Assembly (NCBI GenBank): GCA_020284085.1 | Contig: JACEVL010000144.1 | Span: 124,001 to 188,000 of the forward strand | Length of the DNA: 64,000 nt | Direction of reading: 5' to 3' | Source of the DNA: Aporrectodea caliginosa | Taxonomy: Eukaryota > Annelida > Clitellata > Crassiclitellata > Lumbricidae | Shown here: piece after piece, positions 25,401 to 33,800 of the stretch | Position numbering within the stretch: the stretch's first letter is position 1 | Layout: each line of letters begins with the position of its first letter | Notes under the pieces: model-generated | What the model was told of the DNA's origin: nothing | Database searches by the model: none | The model's input: the letters and a program-made list of their open reading frames with translations, nothing else | Made by a program: the position numbers and the translations under genes

Positions 25401-27161
25401 TAGGGAAAGTCTATTAGCAGAGAACCATTCAGCTATAGAGATAAGTTCACTATTTATAGTCTGCACAAGAGTGTGATAGGATTTATGGGAATAAAAGACA
25501 TTAGTGTCGTCAGCAAAGAGGATGAAGGAGAGAATAGGCGATACATTGGGCAAGTCATTGATATATATGAGGAAGAGTAGGGGCCCAAGATTAGATCCTT
25601 GTGGAACTCCGTATTTTACCATTCTAAAGCCTGAGAGAGCGCCATTGCAGGAGACACATTGGAGACGTTTATCGAGGTAGCTAGTAAACCAGGCTAGTTG
25701 GGTGCCTCTGATACCGTAATTAGCTAATTTTTTTAACAAGATATCATGATTTACGGTATCAAAGGCCTTGGCTAAATCGAAGAAGATTCCAATGGAGTAC
25801 TCGCTATTTTCAAACGCATTTGAGATTTTATCATACATATTCATTAGAGGCATAAAAGTGGAGCGACCCGATTGAAAGCCGTATTGGTAGGGGAATATAA
25901 TGTTAGATTTTTCTACAAAGTTGATAAGCCTGTCATACATAATTTTTTCGAAGTATTTGGCAAAGTATTTTATCCTCACATTCCATGTTCCAACCGTAAG
26001 TCCATACCCTGCAAGTTGTAGTGTCTGCTGATTTCTCTGGTAACCAGCTTTTCGACCCAACCCTGGTCAGTGGATTGGGGATGCGGACCTTGTTTGACCA
26101 GGTGTCGTCTGAGCCAGGATCCTCTCTATGATTGTCGTTGCATTGGATTTCTTTTGTCTGTTTCTCTATGAACGGAGTATCTGCACCCATCTGTTCGACC
26201 TTCACACTTCTCACATAAAGTGAATTCCAGTCTTGAGACAGGCTCTGATACCCACTGTCTTGTAGTACCAGAGGCGGCATTGCCACCCACATTGGCCAGG
26301 TTTTTCAGGGTTCCTACTGAGCCCGTCCACGTAGCCCCTTTGGTGTTTCTTCAGCCAAGACCTTCACCACTGATGGAATAGCCTCAGCAGGCATTCCCGT
26401 ACTCATTCCCCTACTCGGCCGTTCTCACCCCTTACCGCATTGAGGTGTGGGTTGGACTTTGAGGGGATCATATGTACCTTGGGAATAAAAAGAAAAAATA
26501 ATAATACTAAATAGCAGAAGCTGAATGCAATTTGAGAACAGTTATTGGTAAATAATTAGCAGAAGTTCAGAGATTAGTTATTATTATGAGGAATGTCAGC
26601 AGGCAAAAGCAATATTAGAGCATGTGGCTAATGCAAGTAGGTGGGCTATATAAAAGGAAAGGGCCAAGTCAATATTTTGATGAGACATCGAAACATATTG
26701 CCATGAAATTTATAATCAAAATAAATCTATGGTCTGTGGCTGTTAAATTAATTAGATTTGTCAGTTAAGGAGTGACTTTAAAGAAACATTAAGTACAGAA
26801 GTCATATTTTATCTGATTAGTTGAAATCACTGAGCTAGTGTCAAATGTTAAGGGCATTTGAAAGTAGCCCAGGCTTCTTTAATCCCATTGATCTGTTGTA
26901 GGTGAAGACACTGAGTCAAGTGTAAGGACGATATTGTTGAGCGCTGAACTAATAAGCATTGCATCTGCCGCAATAACAGCACCATCTACAGACATAGACG
27001 TCTTGTGTTCTTCGTTCTTCAACGACCTCTGTGGCAACGGTTCCATTCTTTCCGATTCACAGGTGGAACTTCTGGAACTGGTTGCAGAAGACGTCAAACA
27101 AGCAGCTGATAAAATTTGCAGGCTGTCTAAGAAGGTTATGGATAGCAGTAGAACACATTAG
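1555..27161 (+). CDS. KIF14: Kinesin-like protein KIF14 orthologue, 28 coding exons
   Basis: Plus-end-directed kinesin-3 motor; in vertebrates KIF14 acts at the central spindle and midbody in cytokinesis. I assembled 28 exons whose splice sites and phases all agree, giving 4257 nt and about 1418 aa with a stop at 27159-27161 (human KIF14 is about 1650 aa). The motor domain is followed by an FHA domain containing [13 protein letters not shown] and by a coiled-coil and helical tail. This motor-FHA-coil order with YDYSFWSFD and [18 protein letters not shown] is the KIF14 signature. The chosen ATG (1555) lies 22 nt after a splice acceptor (AG at 1531-1532), so at least one upstream exon is expected and more N-terminal coding sequence is possible. 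The N-terminal extension (about 137 aa) is much shorter than the roughly 350 aa in human. Exon coordinates are in the three part entries. Introns carry many transposon remnants, but no exon is broken. Confidence 0.93.
2243..2657 (-). mobile_element. RTE-like LINE, 3' fragment in KIF14 intron 1
   Basis: The minus strand encodes the C-terminal part of a LINE polyprotein ([20 protein letters not shown], then RGRQKKRW), ending in ANT and a stop and then a (gaaa)n-type tail. A 10-bp target duplication, atgatgtatt, flanks it (2233-2242 and 2658-2667), so this is a genuine 5'-truncated insertion. Confidence 0.8.
7790..7905 (+). mobile_element. Decayed L2-like 3' end fragment
   Basis: agcctctgagtaggtatctt and tgctatataattctgaatt resemble the family A end. 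No coding part. KIF14 intron 8. Confidence 0.4.
7927..12334 (+). CDS. KIF14: KIF14 part 2: neck coil and FHA domain (exons 9-14)
   Basis: Exons are 7927-8056, 8242-8305, 9881-10065, 10910-11012, 11904-11941 and 12206-12334. Exons 9-10 (residues about 501-565) are charged and helical. Exons 11-14 encode the FHA domain (about 585-680), with [26 protein letters not shown] and [14 protein letters not shown]. In this family the FHA binds phosphothreonine partners (Radil in human KIF14). The segment [10 protein letters not shown] after the FHA matches the start of the KIF14 stalk. Intron 10 carries a hAT-type element and LINE fragments; intron 14 carries a truncated L2-like LINE. Confidence 0.92.
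8630..9080. mobile_element. hAT-type non-autonomous element (MITE) in KIF14 intron 10
   Basis: 451 bp with terminal inverted repeats starting taggggtgggca and tagggctgggca (right end read in reverse), as in hAT elements. It is flanked by 8-bp duplications ataataat (8622-8629 and 9081-9088); these are low in complexity but have the right length. The ends are full of attaatcg-like motifs and there is no coding sequence. The middle carries a long hairpin. Confidence 0.8.
8863..8930. repeat. Hairpin inside the hAT MITE
   Basis: Arms 8863-8885 and 8909-8930 pair nearly perfectly (about 22 bp) around a 23-nt AT-rich loop. The size resembles a small-RNA precursor. Only the structure is seen; expression is unknown. 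Confidence 0.6.
9103..9430 (-). mobile_element. Degenerate LINE 3' fragment
   Basis: On the minus strand the segment resembles the 3' part of family B (compare 44320-44470): a tatagcg end, then sequence corresponding to the RT C-terminus. The frame is broken. It directly follows the MITE target duplication. Confidence 0.45.
9446..9636 (+). mobile_element. L2-like LINE, family B, 3' fragment
   Basis: Matches the reverse complement of 44272-44456: ggcccttccatttg, cttaagctccg, gtcgtggctgggccgggagc, gggcgctatataaatg and a (gaat)n tail. It is heavily 5' truncated. Confidence 0.85.
10330..10690 (-). mobile_element. Degenerate L2/CR1-like reverse transcriptase fragment
   Basis: The minus strand reads [24 protein letters not shown] sequence, the RT motif block corresponding to [18 protein letters not shown] in the 44-46 kb LINE. 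Frameshifts and stops are present. It lies in KIF14 intron 11. Confidence 0.65.
12475..13450 (+). mobile_element. 5'-truncated L2-like LINE, family A, with broken ORF2
   Basis: Starts inside the RT domain ([15 protein letters not shown], where FADD/YADD is expected), shifts frame near 12635, then continues to the stop at 13368-13370 through [24 protein letters not shown] and [10 protein letters not shown]. The 3' end has gggcgctatataaattctg and at least 12 attg repeats. It sits in KIF14 intron 14, ending about 130 bp before exon 15. YADH instead of YADD and the frameshift make it inactive. Confidence 0.88.
13582..27161 (+). CDS. KIF14: KIF14 part 3: coiled coil and C-terminal tail (exons 15-28)
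   Basis: Exons are 13582-13846, 14426-14491, 14790-14975, 15693-15833, 16270-16379, 16743-16831, 17408-17527, 18526-18633, 19080-19273, 19848-20006, 21055-21201, 22479-22562, 23283-23460 and 26902-27161. Exons 15-16 form a coiled coil of Glu, Lys, Arg and Leu. Exon 18 carries [20 protein letters not shown], which matches the conserved KIF14 segment ISTFWSLEKFESKLAAMKEL. Later exons are helical with a Ser-rich linker (exons 20-21), and exon 25 has the conserved VKLHFVNG. The last exon ends at TAG 27159-27161. Intron 27 (23461-26901) is the longest and is mostly repeats. Confidence 0.88.
20365..20552 (-). mobile_element. tRNA-derived SINE, family D
   Basis: On the minus strand gggaggttagatggatgg (A-box region) is followed by cgggttcgattctcgc (B box), then unrelated body sequence. 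It lies in KIF14 intron 24. The genomic tRNA source is not identified. Confidence 0.5.
21515..21995 (+). mobile_element. Degenerate L2-like LINE 3' fragment
   Basis: Plus-strand frames with stops read [24 protein letters not shown] and [18 protein letters not shown], the usual C-terminal blocks of L2/CR1 RT proteins. The 3' end has gtggcgctttataaattt and an (aattac)n-type tail. KIF14 intron 25. Confidence 0.7.
22948..23136 (+). mobile_element. tRNA-derived SINE, family C, with shared core
   Basis: A-box-like gattgattagagtgcttgcc, B box ggttcgagtctc (23002-23013), then the core accttgagcaagtccttcac and an (ataat)n tail. The core recurs in families A and F and resembles the conserved middle of CORE-SINEs such as mammalian MIR. 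KIF14 intron 26. Confidence 0.75.
23595..23632. repeat. (CA)n/(CACG)n microsatellite
   Basis: Short cacacgcacgcacgcacaca-type run in KIF14 intron 27. Confidence 0.85.
23690..24145. repeat. Unclassified dispersed repeat R1, copy 1
   Basis: Shares blocks with 47300-47785: attatttgttcccc, aaaatgtccatat, cgtttaaataaaattg, gagctg, gtggcgtaataa, aatcgctaaagcgttccgtt and a terminal acaaacaaac-rich stretch ending cttatat. It contains a perfect 13-bp inverted repeat around tgacgtaa (23831-23843 and 23853-23865). No coding capacity. Confidence 0.7.
24383..25968 (-). mobile_element. CR1/Jockey-like LINE, 5'-truncated, long open RT frame
   Basis: The minus-strand frame at 24666-26060 carries RT motifs ANYRPIS-equivalent [51 protein letters not shown] and the following C-terminal domain to a stop at 24666-24668. 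The catalytic FADD is intact, but endonuclease is absent. The 3' end carries (ttga)n near 24390. It is joined in frame to a different element at about 25969. KIF14 intron 27. Confidence 0.85.
25969..26460 (-). mobile_element. 5' fragment of a second LINE type, fused to the CR1/Jockey-like LINE
   Basis: Minus strand: a leader-like region followed by [14 protein letters not shown], the usual first beta strand of an APE-type endonuclease. It stops after these residues and continues directly into RT sequence of the neighbouring LINE. No target duplication is recognisable between them. Confidence 0.6.
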
Positions 27162-29380
27162 AGCCGTCTTAAAGTACAAAATCAATTCAAAGTAGATCTG
27201 CTTCTGTTTGCATTAGGTTGATTGTTTTAATGTACAGTAATGCTGCTTGTTTGACATGAAACAACTGGAATGAATTTGGCAGAACTGAGAGATGCGACGG
27301 CGGACAGAAGGAAATGGAGAGGCTTGATCATGAAGGTCGCTAGAGTTCCGGGAACTGACAGCACAAGGTAAGGTAATGCGCTAGATTTATATGATGCATT
27401 TTATTTCAACTCGTAAGTGCTTTGTGCCTGTGAAACATATGGAACTGATGTTGTTTGACTTGCTGATGTATGTTTGACTGTATTGAGTGGAATTGATTGT
27501 TGACTGTGGAACAGTGCAGCTACACCATGGTAGCTTTGTCCAGAGGAACAGATCAGTCCACAAAAATCACTTTTGCCCAAGTCAGTTCTAGAGCCTTGTG
27601 ATACTTGTCTTTCATGAGATCATTTTGAACAGAATGGAAACATCCTGTTTGCTGACTTGTAAGATGCATTCGTTGTCCCATGTGACAAAGTAACTACTGC
27701 GTAGTAACCAGACACATGATTCACTAGAATCTGAGCTGCGGATGAGCTAGGTTAATTAAGATAGATGTGAACGAAAGTGAATGGAATTTGATGAGTTCAT
27801 AACTTTTCACTGGCAAATTCATGTTTGGAGTTGGCATACATTTCTAGCCACTAAACATGATGTCATGTTCTGATGTAGTTTTATTTTTAAATAAATAATT
27901 TTGAGTAATATGGTATGTGTGGGATTAAGGTTGGCATCTTACTTTAACCTGATGGTGAATGACTGTATGTATGTATGTGTGTTTATGTGAAGACTCGTAA
28001 GACCGCTTCGTTCAGGTCCTCTCAGAAGTGCTGCATGAAATAATTATGTTTTGCATCATGGAACCGTTTCTAAATAATTAGTTTGCATTTGCTAATTTGT
28101 AAAGCTTGTCAAAGAGACTTCTTTCAGGCAGGAGGATTGACCTTGATTAAAGATCTTTAGATAGTCACTTGTGTCCTTATTTTTCAGCTTATAGCTGTTT
28201 GTAGCCAGATAAGTCTTGAATTCGAAGTAACTACATGATCATGTGTGTTACAAAACATGTGCAGTTTTGTTAGGTTTATCATCCGTTTATGACAAAAAAA
28301 TGGTCCAGAAAAGACGTTAAATCGTGTCATTTGTGTTTCCGGTAATCTGTTTAGTTTCATATTGACATTTTATAAATATAGTTTCATATTGACATTTTAT
28401 AAATCTGCTGTGTTGAAATGTTTTCTGTATATTTTATGTTAAGACTTTGAACTTGATAATAGAAATGATAAATTTGCAAGTTGTAGTGTTTTGGATTACT
28501 TACTGTTTTGAAGTGTATTAGTTATGTACTATAATGCCTACAACATTGAATATGGTCAATCATGTTAGCAGTCAACTCCAATTGCACTCTTTCTTAAAAG
28601 TTCTTTAAGATGCTATGCAAATCCCAAATTACATGTATTTTATACATACAGTACATGCCAGGAGTTTATACCCTTCATTTGAACTGTCATGCATACTGGC
28701 AGTGTATGAATCTACATACAATGTTGATGACGTAAATTTCCAAGGCACTGCATACATTACCAGGTACATGCACATGTATATGGTGTTGGAGTTGGCAACT
28801 CATCAAGCACATTATCCCTACTTGATCAGCTATCTGATTTCGACCAGGCTTCTTCCAGTTTATTATTTTGATTATGATATTACTTGAAACAACCATCAAC
28901 TGATGTTTTGTGCATTATAATTTGCAGTGCTGTAGATAGATTAGATTAGCTGCATTGGCACCCCCAAATCTAGGGCACGATTTTAACTGGCTTCTTTGAC
29001 CTAGCGTCTGTAGGCTTATCATTTGATCCTACCTACAGCCAATGGTCGCTCGTTATGTGCACCCTCAGTCTTCAGGTATGAGTCTTTGGAGATCCATGAT
29101 GCAGAACTGTGGTAGGCTGTCATGCATTCCACACTGCTGCCCCAAAAGAATAAACTGACTACCAACATACAGTGCAAAACACTTGAGATATCGCTTTGTA
29201 CAAAAATAAGGCTTGGTCCGTTCCGATGTGACGATGTCAGTGCTTTTTGACGTTAAATTCTTTTTAGGCAAATTTGATGAGAGGAAAATATTGCTGTATT
29301 ACAGAAATAGTTTTTCAGTTCCTTGAATAAAACTCAATGCAAAGTTTTAGTATGCTTCTTGAACCTCTCTGAACAATTTG
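27162..29380. other. KIF14 3' flank and intergenic DNA, no gene seen
   Basis: AT-rich sequence without convincing coding potential. It holds a 27-bp direct repeat (tagtttcatattgacatttt, about 28354-28406) and a (tgta)n run near 27966. Confidence 0.5.
27890..27895 (+). terminator. Possible KIF14 polyadenylation signal (AATAAA)
   Basis: AATAAA occurs 729 nt after the KIF14 stop in AT-rich sequence and is the first exact hexamer I find downstream of the stop. Its position suits a 3' UTR end, but chance occurrence is likely in this base composition. Confidence 0.25.
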
Positions 29381-30048
29381 CGTTCCTCAGTAGTCTGATA
29401 TTAAATTTGATTCGTCTTCGTAGGCCTACTTCTGGCCTGCTTTAACGGGGTGGGTTGCCACAGCAGACAAGCGATATTGAGTATTAGCCTATAGGCTACT
29501 GCGGCCTACGCGCAAGACGATAGTGATAGCCTACAATAGAGACGGTATATGTACCCGTTTATTAGAGACTCGTGATCTCGAGATTACTAGGCCTACATCA
29601 CCCAAAAGGCGAAGTGGGAACCACAGGCGCTCAGTCAAAGCAAAATCGATACGTAGATAGGCCTAAGTTCAAAATCGGTTCCACATGATGATTCAAAGGG
29701 TCAGGCAGACAGACGTCTACGATGGATAGGGCCTAGCCTAATTAAACTTGGAGCAGCGAAAGAGGTGAGGAAAAAGGAGGATCGGAGTATAGGCTTGTGA
29801 ATTGAAGAAATCCATAAGGTACCTATAATAGAGCAGAACCAACAACAACTGCGCATAGGGCAGGATCTTAAACTCGGATGACGTCATTTTTTGGACTTCT
29901 AACATGCACATGCCTAGGCGCCGACTTTTGCTTTTGTCTCGATCTGGTGCGCACGGCTTCTACCACGGAAAAATTTGTTGGAGAAACGAAATTTTCTTCT
30001 CACGGGTTACGTGGTTAGAAAAAGTATTTGAAAACCACGACGGTGACT

Positions 30049-30095
<47 letters not shown>

Positions 30096-30420
30096 ATCAA
30101 TCGTTTATTTGTAGCCAAACAACAATAAACAATAATATTACAAATCAGATTGCACTTTTAAGTAGGCTATGTATATATATATATATATACAGTTGTGCTG
30201 CTTGTGCAACGTTACAGCTTAGGCCTACATGTTCCGAAATTTGTGTATGTAGCCTGTCTTAGGCCTATAGGCCCATAGGACATTTGCAAATTTATTGTAC
30301 AACAGGTCCGAATTCACCTGGGTGCGACGCACCCACTGAACTTTCTCTCTGTGTATATTGGCCTTCAGTTATGAACTTATGATAGGGCCTACATTATAGG
30401 CCTAGACCTTAATTTGGCGG
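29381..30420. other. Upstream region of MTR dense in TAGGCCTA-like palindromes
   Basis: Many copies of aggcct-centred palindromes (gtaggcctac, actaggcctac, ataggcctaag, ttaggcctataggcc) occur here and few elsewhere in the window. The region also has a (ta)n tract at 30051-30092 and another at 30173-30189. Function unknown. Confidence 0.5.
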
Positions 30421-30639
30421 TAGCCTAATAGTCTGAACTTAGCTTTAAGCAACGTTTGATCTATTTTGGTCACATTTTTGCTCCAACGATCTTAAATTGT
30501 TCATAATATTGCTACAATGTTGTTAAATCACTAGTTTATTTTGTGTTGCTTTGTTATTCTTATATCATTACTAAGAATCTCATGCGCTAAATCAACATAT
30601 TAATAGAAGAACACGGAACCAGTCTAGGTTGAAGGTTGA

Positions 30640-30667
30640 TGCGCATGCGTGCCATTTTCTATATAAG
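30640..30667 (+). promoter_or_regulatory. MTR: Putative MTR core promoter: NRF-1-type site and TATA box
   Basis: tgcgcatgcgt (30640-30650) matches the NRF-1 consensus. It is followed by tatataa (30660-30666) about 190 bp before the MTR start codon. A start near 30690 would give a leader of roughly 165 nt. This is inferred from motif spacing only. Confidence 0.5.
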
Positions 30668-30705
30668 CCCGCGTGCCATGTGTTTAGACGTCTGTTGCTG
30701 TTGTT

Positions 30706-30726
30706 ATGCCTCATAGGCTGTTGTAA
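30706..30726 (+). promoter_or_regulatory. MTR: Possible short upstream ORF in the MTR leader
   Basis: ATG-CCT-CAT-AGG-CTG-TTG-TAA lies between the putative start site and the MTR ATG at 30857. Human MTR mRNA is also known to carry upstream frames that limit translation. Whether this one is used is unknown. Confidence 0.4.
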
Positions 30727-30856
30727 AGGGTGAGAGGTGAACACACTTTAACAGCATTGTTGACTCCATTCACTCGTACCGTAGTCGCACGCGTTCGACG
30801 GAGGAACTTGCACAGAACTGGTGGATTCAGACGACAGACGTGACAGAAGTCCAAAA

Positions 30857-33800
30857 ATGACGAGGAGCAAAGAGCTGAATGGCCAGTCATCCGATCGGCC
30901 GAACGGTGAGAGTTTTGTCTAAAATTCCCCGATTTAAATAAGTATTCGAGAGCCGCTGTTCTGCAATTAGATGGGCATGGCTCTGTTGGAGTAAGTGAGA
31001 ATAAGGCCAACGATTTCGTAACGCAGTAGTGTCGTGCCAGTTTTGTGCCTGGATATTGGGCTAAGGTGCACTAGCGGTTAAGTGGCAGTCTGTACCATGG
31101 TCTGTACGCTGTAGACAACATTGCCGACAACAGAACCGGGAGTAGATTTTCTGCGAGGGTTCGTCTTGTAGGCCAGACGTCAGTGCCATCTGTGATTAGA
31201 AATCGGTCCACAGGTGACTCTTAACTCTCGGCGAATCAGTGGCGGCGCTGTAGCAGGGCAAATGCCCTGGTAAAAGGCCTTTACCTAGGTCGTTGCTCTG
31301 CCAGAATTTGTGCCCTGCCGAGAATTTATTTGGAGCATAAACCGCCAGTGCATTGGTTGCTTGTATGGCTGTGTCATTTTATGTAAAATCTGAATTTTCT
31401 GATTTTTGTTTTTGTTTTTTAAATAAAATAAGTGTCTTTAACAACAGAATTTGGCCGTAATATATCAAGCAGAGGAATCTTCTTCACGTTCTCTGCCCTC
31501 AGGCAGGTTCATATGTCCAACGACGCCATTTTTCTCTGTTCTCTGCTTCTCTTTTCAGTCCGCTGTATCCCTCCTCTCAGTCCTCTGCCAACATCCAGTC
31601 CAGTAGCATTGTTCTTGGCCTACCTCTCATCTTTTTCCCCTCCATTCTTCCCTCAATGATGTCTCTTAGTAGGGTGTCGCTCCTTAAGATGTGTCCTATC
31701 CATTTCTTCTGCCGCTCCCGTATAGTGCCTATCAGTGATCTTTCTTCCACCAGCTGTAAGATTTCCTCATTCGTTCTTCGCTCCACCCAGCTGATTTTCT
31801 CCATTCTGCGCCATATCCACATCTCAAAGGCCTCCAGTCGTTTTATGTCTTCTTGCCTCATTGTCCATGTCTCAGAGCCATATAGGACAACACTCCACAC
31901 TAGTGTCTACCATTCTCTTCTTCAGCTTCCTGTTTAGACCGCCTCTGAGGAGCTCCCCTCTTTTGTAGAATGCATCTTTTCCCATAGCTATTCTTCTTTT
32001 CACTTCCATGGCACATGGCACCTTGCATCCTCTGTAACCACACTTCCCAGATAGCAGAACTTCTTCACCTGTTCTATTTCTTCCCCATTTAATGTGATGT
32101 TTATTGTTTCTTCCCCTCTCTTACTCATCTTCATGACCTTTGTTTTCTTTATGTTTATTTTCATGTCATAGTCCATTGATATGCTGTTTAAGCGGTCCAT
32201 CATTAGTTGTAGACCTTCCTGACTGCCTGCCATCATCGCTTGATCGTCTGCAAATCTCAATGCTTTCACCATTTTCCCACCCACTTTTACCCCCTCTTCC
32301 ATTTCCTTCAACGTTTTTAAAATAAGTGTCTTTAACAACAGAATTTGGCCGTAATATATCAAGCAGAGGAATACAGTTTGTAAAATGAAGCTGAGAGGCA
32401 GATGCATTCATTGGAGCCAAAGATGAATAGAAATCAAAACTTTGACCTGATTGAAAACAGCTTTTGTGGCTGATCTAGTGAATGACTACAAGTGGACCCT
32501 CTCACTGCAGGGAGGGCCCACTTGGGGCCACTCACATGTATGAGTGGCCCCAATTTCCTTCTTTTACCATCCCTTAATATCGACAATATTGGTACACACG
32601 TTTCCTAAATTAAAATCTCATTGTCTCTGTTGGCCAGAATTGTCTAGATTTTGACTGCAGCACTGAAGCAGACCTAACAACTCTTTGTATTTGATTTAAT
32701 TCTAATTAGCACTCTAATTAGAACCAGCAGATAAGATGGTTTTCCAAATGCAACCTTTGTGTGTGAATCCCAGACCTTTAGCCAGCCATCTGTCCGCCCG
32801 TCCTTTTGACGGGTTTAAATTATTTTGGATAGGTATAAATTGTGCATGGACGTGACTGGACAGTTTTCGTAGAAAAACACAGTTCATCATTATTGAAAAA
32901 TAGTTTGTATTAAATGTGATATAATGTATAATCCATTCCTCCCTTTATCTGAAGTTAACAGAAGGTTGTTTGTATCATTGTATGCAAAACAAAACTGTTA
33001 CAGCTGTGATCAAAACCCTTAGGTTATTCAGTGTAGGGTATGGGCATCATTTGCTATTGGACTCGTGCGGTTGTGGCTTCGGTTGTTTGTGACTTCATAT
33101 GCTTACGGCATTGGGCAGTCATGACTTCAAAGTTCGAATGCTTTTGACGCCCTACTCTTTATTTCTGGCAAAGGACTTGCGTGTGATTAAAGACTTTAAG
33201 AGATTGCGTTTCATGGATGTTCTTTCATGTAATGATGAACTAAATTTGGGACCAAATTGTGTTATATGAGCATTCGTGTCATCATGAAGCATTTTATACA
33301 AGGAGGGTCTGGAAATTTATCACACTCTAATCCATAATATTATCACTGACAACAATTGACAGTTTTGGCAGTCTTACAATTAACACAGCCTCTGCATTTA
33401 GCTTTATTTGAAGGCTTTGGAGTATTATACATATTTTTTTATAGTGCATGTATTGCCTAAGCTCACTTTGGTTTGTGATCGTTGTGTCAAGTAAGGTGCT
33501 TCAACATTGTTCCAATCCAAGTGGGCATCCATGCAACTTTAGGTTTCCATCTATCTATCTATCTATGGAATTTACATAGCACCCCTTCAAGATTACTACT
33601 CAGAGGCGCTCCCGACCCTGGCCCTTTCAAAAAGGAAAGTGGACAGTAAAAATAGCCTTGAGCATGGTGAATGTGGTAGCATACGCCTATAGTGGGGCCA
33701 GGGGATTGATTTATTTTGGGGCTTGTTTTGTTTGGGGCTTAAGCCCCAAGCCCAATGCTAGTTATGTCCCTGGACATGGAGTGTTGTTGCCTGAAATACA

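Noticed and set aside
1555..27161. KIF28-like or KIF1-like kinesin instead of KIF14
   Set aside because: KIF28 and KIF1 share the motor and FHA, but the WSFD block, [13 protein letters not shown] and the tail segment [14 protein letters not shown] are closest to KIF14.
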